From positions 20,359-84,358 of the forward strand of contig JAHACW010000003.1 of the NCBI GenBank assembly GCA_018375675.1: 64,000 nucleotides of DNA, in the 5' to 3' direction. Positions within the stretch are counted from its first letter, which is position 1. Each line of letters opens with the position of its first letter. Both the position numbers and the translations under genes were made by a program. Of the stretch, positions 8,461 through 14,382 are shown one piece after another. Under the pieces are notes generated by a model that worked only from the letters and a program-made list of their open reading frames with translations, ran no database searches and was not told the DNA's origin. Source of the DNA: Actinomyces sp. Lineage in GTDB: Bacteria; Actinomycetota; Actinomycetes; Actinomycetales; Actinomycetaceae.

Positions 8461-9704
8461 GGGCTGGCTGGTATGCGTTCGTGGACTGCCTCGGCCTTGG
8501 CGAGGTGGCGGCGGTCAGTGTGTTCGTTATATGCGTGTGTGCACTGTGTTTACAGTGTTGTATGTCTGTGTGTCGGGGAGTGCACGAGAAGCGCATCGTG
8601 CGCGTGTGGGCGCGGCCGACGCGTGTGCGTAGCCCGGGGCGCGAGGCGCCTGGGCGGTGGTGCCGGCTATTCCCCGGGGCGGAAAGATCCGCGCGCCACC
8701 GAGGCCGCGCGCAGGGCCCGCCCACCCCGCGCGAGCTCTCCCTCCTCGTCGCCGAGGTCGCGACCCGCCTGCGCGCGGGAGCCCCCACCTCCCTTGCCTG
8801 GGGTCTCGCATTGGCGCGCATCGATGCGGGAGGGAGCGTCGGCGTGGAGGATTCCTACCCGGCCATCCTCGACGAGTGGGCGCGGGCGCCGACGCGCTGG
8901 CGCCCCCTGCGCAGAGTAGAAAGGGCACCGGGCGCGGCCGCATCCCGCGCAAGCGCCGCATCCGTTGCGCTTGCCTGCCGATTCAGCCGCGGACTTGGTG
9001 CCCCGCTTGCTGACGTCCTCGACGCAATCGGCTCCGCCATCGATGACGCGCAGGCGCTCGAGGAGGCGCGTCGCGTCGCCGCCGCCGGCCCGCTCATGTC
9101 CGCACGTGTCCTCGCGGCCCTTCCCCTCGTCGGGGTCGTGGCGGCGCTCGCGCTGGGTTCCTCGCCCTGGCAGTTCTACACGGGAGGCGGGGCGGGGCGG
9201 ATGTGCGCCTTCGTCGGTGTGGCCGCGTGGGCGGCGGGGGTGGCCTCGTGCCGCCGGATCCTCGCTCGGTGCAGGCGCGTCGAGGAGGGGATGGACGGCG
9301 CGCTCGCCTGCGACCTTGTCGCCTCCGCCCTGGCCTGTGGCGCGGCCATCCCCCGCGCTCTCGATGCGTTGGCCGACGCCTGCGCCGCCGAGACACTGTC
9401 GTGGGCCGCCGCCTCGCTGCGGCTCGGGGCGACCTGGTCAGACGCCTGGGAGGACACCCCCGAGTGGAGCCATTCCCTGCGCGACGCGCTTGAAGCCTCG
9501 TGGACCAGCGGAACCGCCCCGGATACGCTGCTCGCCCGCAGCGCCGCGTGGGAGCGCCGCTCGCGCCTCGTCGACGCGAAGGCGCAGGCCGAGGAGCTGA
9601 GCGTCCGCCTCGTTGGTCCGCTCGGCGCCTTCTTCCTGCCCGCGTTCCTGGCCCTGGGCATCGCACCCCTGCTCGCGCATCTCGTCGGAGGAATCGGCGT
9701 GTAG
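8457..9704 (+). CDS. TadB-TadC fused platform protein (two T2SSF domains)
   Basis: 415 residues, whereas TadB and TadC are usually separate proteins of about 250-320 residues. A short Cys-rich hydrophobic segment lies at about 18-40. The first GspF-like half (about 93-265) contains LSLLVAEVATRLRAGAPTS, SRGLGAPLADVLDAIG and two membrane segments. The second half (about 275-412) repeats the plan with LVASALACGAAIPRALDALA and a C-terminal membrane segment GPLGAFFLPAFLALGIAPLL. These inner-membrane proteins form the platform on which TadA acts. It starts in an ATGA overlap with tadA. The fusion is read directly from the uninterrupted frame; its assignment as TadB+TadC is inference. Confidence 0.85.
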   Translation: MRAGWYAFVDCLGLGEVAAVSVFVICVCALCLQCCMSVCRGVHEKRIVRVWARPTRVRSPGREAPGRWCRLFPGAERSARHRGRAQGPPTPRELSLLVAEVATRLRAGAPTSLAWGLALARIDAGGSVGVEDSYPAILDEWARAPTRWRPLRRVERAPGAAASRASAASVALACRFSRGLGAPLADVLDAIGSAIDDAQALEEARRVAAAGPLMSARVLAALPLVGVVAALALGSSPWQFYTGGGAGRMCAFVGVAAWAAGVASCRRILARCRRVEEGMDGALACDLVASALACGAAIPRALDALADACAAETLSWAAASLRLGATWSDAWEDTPEWSHSLRDALEASWTSGTAPDTLLARSAAWERRSRLVDAKAQAEELSVRLVGPLGAFFLPAFLALGIAPLLAHLVGGIGV

Positions 9705-9709
9705 GCGGG

Positions 9710-9752
9710 TTATCCACAGGGGTGACGGGGCCTCGTTGCTTATCCACAGGGG
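9710..9752 (+). promoter_or_regulatory. Two perfect DnaA boxes upstream of the Flp pilin gene
   Basis: TTATCCACAGGGGT occurs twice, with the 9-mer TTATCCACA at 9710-9718 and 9740-9748, 30 bp apart. TTATCCACA is the classical DnaA-box consensus. They lie in the 133-bp gap between the TadB-TadC gene and flp, the only sizeable gap in the operon, where an internal promoter for pilin production would sit. Confidence 0.5.
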
Positions 9753-9837
9753 TTCCAATCCGCGTGGAAACGTGGGACGGCACCCGCGCACACTGGCCCT
9801 GCGCGCGACCGCGCGCGACGGAAGAAAGGACAGATCA

Positions 9838-10110
9838 ATGACGATCATCGACAGAATCGACTGCGCAGCCACGCGCGCCCAGCTCATCGCGATGGCGGCC
9901 GTGCAGGAGGGAACTCGGGCCCTGCGCCCCCGGACCGCGGCCGAGCCCACCGAGGGACGAGACCCCGAGGAGGGTGCGACCACCGTCGAGTACGCAATCG
10001 GCACCATTGCCGCCGCCGGGTTCGCTGGCCTGCTCATCGTGATCCTCAAATCGGACACCGTGCGCGCCGCCCTCGAATCCATCATCCAGGAGGCGCTCAG
10101 CACCCGATGA
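9838..10110 (+). CDS. Flp-type pilin (DUF4244 family)
   Basis: A 90-residue prepilin with a long basic leader and the sequence EEGATTVEYAIGTIAAAGFA. Prepilin peptidase cleavage is expected after G46, leaving A47 at +1 with the canonical Glu at +5 and Tyr at +6 (E51, Y52) and a single hydrophobic helix to about residue 70. This is the major Flp pilin type of actinobacterial Tad loci. The start at 9838 is preceded by GAAAGGA. No prepilin peptidase gene is in this window, so it must be encoded elsewhere. Confidence 0.88.
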   Translation: MTIIDRIDCAATRAQLIAMAAVQEGTRALRPRTAAEPTEGRDPEEGATTVEYAIGTIAAAGFAGLLIVILKSDTVRAALESIIQEALSTR

Positions 10111-10445
10111 ACAGCGACGAGCGCGGATACGTCACCGTCGAACACGCCATCAGTTTCGTCGCCGTCACCCTCGTCGTCGGCGTCATCGTTGCCGCCGCGC
10201 AGGCCGGGATGACCGGAGCGTCCCTGTGTCAGGCGGTGCGCGAGGGTGCCCGGGCCGCCTCCATCGGACAGGCCGACCCGCAGGGAGCGGCATCGGCCGC
10301 CTACCCGCCCGGATCCTACGCGGTCGCGCGCTCCGGCGGGTGGGTGAGCGTCACCGGCACCGCCCCCTACCGCGGGGTGGCCGGCTGGGTCGGGGGCATT
10401 GCCCGATGCTCGGTGACCACCATCGACGAGGGGGACCTGCCGTGA
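10107..10445 (+). CDS. TadE-like pseudopilin
   Basis: 112 residues, starting in an ATGA overlap with the pilin gene. The N-terminus DERGYVTVEHAISFVAVTLVV has the G7/Y8 cleavage point, Glu at +5 and a following membrane helix, as in TadE-family minor pilins. The remainder is a small extracytoplasmic domain with two cysteines (SLCQAV and ARCSVT) that could form a disulfide. TadE proteins are minor components needed for Flp pilus biogenesis. Confidence 0.82.
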   Translation: MNSDERGYVTVEHAISFVAVTLVVGVIVAAAQAGMTGASLCQAVREGARAASIGQADPQGAASAAYPPGSYAVARSGGWVSVTGTAPYRGVAGWVGGIARCSVTTIDEGDLP

Positions 10446-10876
10446 CGCTTGAACCGACAGCCCCGCGTGCAGCTGTGCATGGACGCGGGGCTGTCGCGGA
10501 TAGGTGGTGTACCGGCGACCGTTGCGGCGAGGAAGGATCCGGGACCATCAATTCCGTGGGGCTCATTGTCTTGGCCGTCGCGCTCGCGGTGGTACTCGGC
10601 GGAGTTGGCGTCGCTCACCGCGATCGGGTGCGCCTGCAGGCCATCGCCGACCTGGCGGCCCTGGCGGGGGCAGAGCAGTCAGCGACGGCTGACTGGGAGG
10701 ACGTGGGGGAGCGGCCCTGCCGGGCGGCGTCCGCCGTCGCGGGTGCGAATGGCGTGGGTGTTCAATCCTGCGAGGTGCGCGATCTCGACTGCCTGGTGGT
10801 GCTTACGCAGCCAGTGAGAATCGCCGGGATTTCAACGAACGTGAGCGCACGGGCGCGCGCCGGACCTGAGCGGTGA
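10442..10876 (+). CDS. TadE/TadF-related pseudopilin (Rv3654c-like)
   Basis: A 144-residue protein starting at GTG in a GTGA overlap with the TadE-like gene. After a 30-residue leader comes EEGSGTINSVGLIVLAVALAV, a class III signal in which the usual Glu at +5 is replaced by Asn. The helix is followed by HRDRVRLQAIADLAALAGAE, the hallmark of the flight/secretion-neighbourhood TadE-like family found at the end of actinobacterial tad operons. It is the last gene of the operon and is followed by a long hairpin. Confidence 0.78.
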   Translation: MTLEPTAPRAAVHGRGAVADRWCTGDRCGEEGSGTINSVGLIVLAVALAVVLGGVGVAHRDRVRLQAIADLAALAGAEQSATADWEDVGERPCRAASAVAGANGVGVQSCEVRDLDCLVVLTQPVRIAGISTNVSARARAGPER

Positions 10877-11021
10877 AAATTCTCAGGAAATTGCCAGGTT
10901 CGTTCAATGGTTCCCACAGGTGGGGTCCGTACATTAGTAGTCATCAAGCCAAGGGCGACACCCACAAAGGGTGAGCCAAGAAAGGGAGCGCATCGGAAGA
11001 CTTGCACTGTGTTGATGGGAT

Positions 11022-11059
11022 ACTCGAAGGGGTCGGCCTTATGGCCGGCCCCTTCGAGT
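11022..11059. terminator. Bidirectional terminator between the Tad operon and the protease gene
   Basis: A 17-bp stem with one G-U pair (ACTCGAAGGGG... / ...CCCCTTCGAGT) and a TTAT loop lies between convergent genes. The 145 nt between the Tad operon stop and this hairpin shows no gene I can support. Confidence 0.75.
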
Positions 11060-11092
11060 TTATGCTGTCGCGTTCCGTGTGCCGAGGTTGGC

Positions 11093-12301
11093 TTACTTGC
11101 GGTGGTAGCGCGGGCTGGTCCCCAGGTGGGTGGGGTAGTGGTTGAGAATGTCGCCGACCACGTTCTCGTCGAAGCCGCGGTACGTGTAGGAGTTGTCGTA
11201 GGCGATCTCAAGGGGGGAGACGACCCCGTCCACGTACTGCTGGATCTCCTCGGGCGTGGGTTCTACATCTGAGCGTTTAGTCATCAGGGGGTTCTCATCC
11301 GGGTACTGGCTGGGGTCCGTATTGACCATGGCGCCGGGGTCAGCGGGGCCGTAGCCCGTGCGATCGTTCCACGCATGATTAGGGTTTGTCCCGGTGTGGA
11401 CGAGGAGCTGGAGCAGCTGGTTCGGGGTCGCCTCGGGCCACTTCTCGCGGGCCAGAGCCACGAAGCCCGAGACCAGCGCAGTGGACACCGAGGTGCCCGT
11501 CACCGTCGTGTTTGCTCCCGTCGAATAGTCGCGCACGGTCGCGGTGCCCACGGCGGCCGACACGAGGCCTTTGCCGCTGGAAGAAGAATCGATCACCTTT
11601 CCTTGGGTGTCGATCGCTCCGACGCCGGCGACGCCCGACCACCAGGACAGTGCAAATTCGTCAGAGTACCTGCCTGTGTTACCGGCTGCGGCAATGACAA
11701 TGACGTCCTGGGATATGGCGCGGGCCACCGCCCACTTCAGGAAGTATTGGTGGCTGTCGCTGGATACGGACATGTTGATGATCGTCGCCCCGTCGTTCAT
11801 GGCGTGGTTCATGAGGGAGGCGTAATCGTCCTTGGTGACGCCAACAACGGAGTCGTCGTTGCAGTCCTTCCCCGACGTGTCACCCTGGTTGGGAAACGAC
11901 GTGCGATACGACAGGATCGTCGCTTCGGGGGCAACGCCGTAGGCATCCGAGGCAATGATCGAGGCCATCGCGGTGCCGTGCGTCTTGCTCTGCGTGCTGG
12001 AGGTGACGGTACAGGGAGTCTTGTCGATGATATTCGTTTTCGCCAGCTCGGGGGCTGTCGTGTCGACCTCACCGTCGATGAGCGCGATCGTGACCCCTTT
12101 ACCCCTCAAGCCCATGTTGCGGGCTTCGCTCAGGTAGTAGTAGGCAAAATACGACTGGTCAGCTGCCGTGATCGGGTCGGCGGCGTGCGCGGGGCCGGTC
12201 GGCAGAGCCGTCGCACCCGTGGCGAGCGCCAGGGTCGAGGCCGTGACGCCGAGCAGGCGCGCCGTGCTGATGTTGCGTGTCACCATTGGCGGGGATCCCA
12301 T
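11093..12301 (-). CDS. Secreted subtilisin-family serine protease (mycosin-like)
   Basis: A 402-residue S8 peptidase (397 if ATG 12286 is used, which overlaps the previous stop). A Sec signal peptide ends at about GPAHA-ADP (residues 36-43). The catalytic residues are D76 in ALIDGEVD, H108 in KTHGTAMAS and S271 in TGTSVSTALVSG, with the oxyanion Asn in AAAGN. Mycosins of type VII secretion have this architecture plus a C-terminal membrane anchor. Here the tail (ending LGTSPRYHRK) has no hydrophobic anchor, so the enzyme is predicted to be fully exported. It is the last gene of a three-gene set with two helical proteins, which suggests it processes or accompanies them. Confidence 0.85.
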   Translation of the reverse strand: MGSPPMVTRNISTARLLGVTASTLALATGATALPTGPAHAADPITAADQSYFAYYYLSEARNMGLRGKGVTIALIDGEVDTTAPELAKTNIIDKTPCTVTSSTQSKTHGTAMASIIASDAYGVAPEATILSYRTSFPNQGDTSGKDCNDDSVVGVTKDDYASLMNHAMNDGATIINMSVSSDSHQYFLKWAVARAISQDVIVIAAAGNTGRYSDEFALSWWSGVAGVGAIDTQGKVIDSSSSGKGLVSAAVGTATVRDYSTGANTTVTGTSVSTALVSGFVALAREKWPEATPNQLLQLLVHTGTNPNHAWNDRTGYGPADPGAMVNTDPSQYPDENPLMTKRSDVEPTPEEIQQYVDGVVSPLEIAYDNSYTYRGFDENVVGDILNHYPTHLGTSPRYHRK

Positions 12302-13704
12302 CCGTCGTCTTTGCGTGGTGCGGGCGAAAGGTCCTTGTCGGACCCGTAGGTCTGTGACAGGGGGTTCACGTAGCCCTCGGGCAGCTCGTCCTCATCATCC
12401 TCAAAGCGGAACGCTGTGTACCTGTGCCGACGAGCCTTGCGGTCTTCCTTGCCCTTGCCACCCGCGCCGGCACCGGCACCCATGAAGCCGCCCATGCCGG
12501 GCCGCCCTGCCGCGCCGCCAGCACCAGCTGCGCCCGCGCCACCCGCGCCGACCGCGCCGCCCACTCCGGCTCCAGCTGCTCCCGCGGTAGCGCTGTTGAG
12601 AGACAAGCTGCCGCGCATCCCCAGAGCGCCCGCGCCGAGGGCACCGGCGCCGAGAGCACCCGCGGCAAGGGCGCCTGCGCCGAGGCCGGAGCCACCCGCC
12701 GGGCCACCGTTCAGACGCCACAGCGGATGATTGCGGTCAATGGGCGAGGCGGGGGTGTGCCCGCCGATCACGCCGTTCGCGTGCCGGTCTCCGTTCACTC
12801 GAGAATGCAGCAGATCGATGTTCATCAGATCGTTCGGGTCTGTTACGGGGTTGAGACGAGAGCCGAGTTCGCCTTCGGGCACAAACGTGTTCGGGATGCG
12901 CTTCGACGACATGATGCGATCGCTGATTCGGCCGCCTTCGTCGTAACCATCCGGATACACGCCAGACTTCGGGTCGCGTTGGTCGGAGCGGCCAAAATCA
13001 GTGTCACGGTCCCCACCGTAGACGCTTGGATCATGGTCAGACACCGGCACGTCGCCCCGCTCGATTTTTTTAACGACGGGGGTGGGTGACGGGGGAGGAA
13101 CGGGGAACTGCTGGGCCTTCTTGGAATCGGGGAGTTTCCTCATTGCTTCTGTGCACTCACGCAGGGAAGAGGCAAGCGAGAACGAGGCCTTTGTTATTCG
13201 GGCGAGAATCTCTGTGGATTTCTTCTCGCGTGCCGCATTCGCCTGCGCTTCGACGGCATTAACGTAGGCCTCGCCCGTCGTCGCAAGGGAGTTAAATGGA
13301 AGACCGAAAAATCCCATGTACTTCGTATACGGGATGACGACCTGCGCGAGGTCGCGCATCGCCGCAGTCTTTGAGTCGAGGAGGGCGGTTGGGAGGAGCC
13401 GCGCGTCCTCGGCGGCGTGCCTCAGCATGCGGCGCGCCTCCACGTAGTGGGAGAAGCCGCTGACGTACCCCGTGAATTCAGCGTCATAACGGGACAGTGA
13501 GGCCTCAAGCCACTTCTTGATAGCCTCACCAGTCAGGCCTTCAAACCCCTGATACTCGCGAAAATGCCTCACGCGATCGACCATGTCTGTGAACCCTTCA
13601 ATAGTCTGCCTATGAAGGGGGTCGTGTTTTTCGAGCTGGATCAAGCCTGCTTCGGCTGCTTGGGCGAACCGCATCAGCTGTTCGTATTTCGGGCTGGCAA
13701 CCAT
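12280..13704 (-). CDS. Type VII secretion-associated helical protein with Gly/Ala-rich tail
   Basis: 474 residues. The first 200 or so are predicted helical (for example EQLMRFAQAAEAGLIQLEKH and SSLRECTEAMRKLPDSKKAQ), as in PPE or LXG-like substrates. A charged linker follows. Residues about 350-420 are a low-complexity Gly/Ala tract including AGALGAGALGAGALG. The C-terminal 50 residues are acidic and aromatic (RYTAFRFEDDEDELPEGYVNP, shown in part), resembling tails seen on actinobacterial WXG-family proteins. It has a good AAGGAGAAG ribosome site, follows the small helical protein by 36 bp and overlaps the protease gene. The role is inferred from architecture and context. Confidence 0.65.
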   Translation of the reverse strand: MVASPKYEQLMRFAQAAEAGLIQLEKHDPLHRQTIEGFTDMVDRVRHFREYQGFEGLTGEAIKKWLEASLSRYDAEFTGYVSGFSHYVEARRMLRHAAEDARLLPTALLDSKTAAMRDLAQVVIPYTKYMGFFGLPFNSLATTGEAYVNAVEAQANAAREKKSTEILARITKASFSLASSLRECTEAMRKLPDSKKAQQFPVPPPSPTPVVKKIERGDVPVSDHDPSVYGGDRDTDFGRSDQRDPKSGVYPDGYDEGGRISDRIMSSKRIPNTFVPEGELGSRLNPVTDPNDLMNIDLLHSRVNGDRHANGVIGGHTPASPIDRNHPLWRLNGGPAGGSGLGAGALAAGALGAGALGAGALGMRGSLSLNSATAGAAGAGVGGAVGAGGAGAAGAGGAAGRPGMGGFMGAGAGAGGKGKEDRKARRHRYTAFRFEDDEDELPEGYVNPLSQTYGSDKDLSPAPRKDDGWDPRQW

Positions 13705-13740
13705 GAAACTTCTCCTTGTTCCTGGAACCGCAGGGGGATA

Positions 13741-14274
13741 TTACTGGCCGGTGATCGTGGGGCCGCCGGGCGCGGATTGGCCGAAGTGGGACGGACCCGA
13801 ATACGCGGCATCCGCAGCAGTGGGTGCAGCGGTTGCCAACGTGTCGGACCCGTCAGTCTGGACGGGGGCACCGCTTTCATCGGCCTCCTGAGCGGCGGGG
13901 GCACCCGCCTGTGGGAGTCCCTTTCCGAGCTTCTCTCTGATCTCAGGGTTGGTAATGCTGTCCTGGATACGTTTCAGGTCATCGCCTGTGGATTGGTTCA
14001 CGCGAGCGAATTCTGCGATGGCGAGGTCGACGTTCGTGCCGAACTCGCGCAGAGCGGCTTTCTCCTGATCGAAGGCTTTGTAGCAGGCAGAGAAGAACGC
14101 GTCGACGGCCACGCGAAGATCCTGCGCCGCAGGTTCGGGCGTCCAGTCTTGCGGGGTCTGTCCTTTGGCTAGGTCCCCGACCGCTTGAGAGCTCTTCTGC
14201 AGGCCTTCCTCGCCCTGAGGAACGTCAGACTCCGTGAGCTTGTGTGAAGAGGAGTTGAAAGCGACGTCAGCCAT
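13741..14274 (-). CDS. Small helical secreted-type protein (WXG100/EspC-like candidate)
   Basis: 177 residues with no signal peptide or membrane segment. Residues 20-110 form a predicted helical pair (LQKSSQAVGDLAKGQ, AVDAFFSACYKAFDQEKAAL, NVDLAIAEFARVNQSTGDD), the size of a WXG100 or EspC-like type VII substrate, although a WxG turn is not seen. The C-terminal 60 residues are Ala/Pro/Gly-rich. A strong AGGAGG site precedes the ATG and a recognisable promoter lies upstream. It heads the cassette with the Gly/Ala-tailed protein and the subtilisin. Confidence 0.6.
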   Translation of the reverse strand: MADVAFNSSSHKLTESDVPQGEEGLQKSSQAVGDLAKGQTPQDWTPEPAAQDLRVAVDAFFSACYKAFDQEKAALREFGTNVDLAIAEFARVNQSTGDDLKRIQDSITNPEIREKLGKGLPQAGAPAAQEADESGAPVQTDGSDTLATAAPTAADAAYSGPSHFGQSAPGGPTITGQ

Positions 14275-14340
14275 GGCTTACCTCCTGTGTGAAGGAACCG
14301 TCGAACGTGTGTCCGGCGAAACAAAGATGGGATCTTGCTC

Positions 14341-14369
14341 AGGATATGTTGGTTAACTGCTAAATACAA
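14341..14369 (-). promoter_or_regulatory. Probable sigma-70 promoter of the type VII-like cassette
   Basis: On the - strand TTGTAT (14369-14364) and TATCCT (14346-14341) are separated by 17 bp, about 70 nt before the first start codon. The local sequence is distinctly AT-rich compared with its surroundings. Confidence 0.5.
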
Positions 14370-14382
14370 GTTACAAGGGGAC

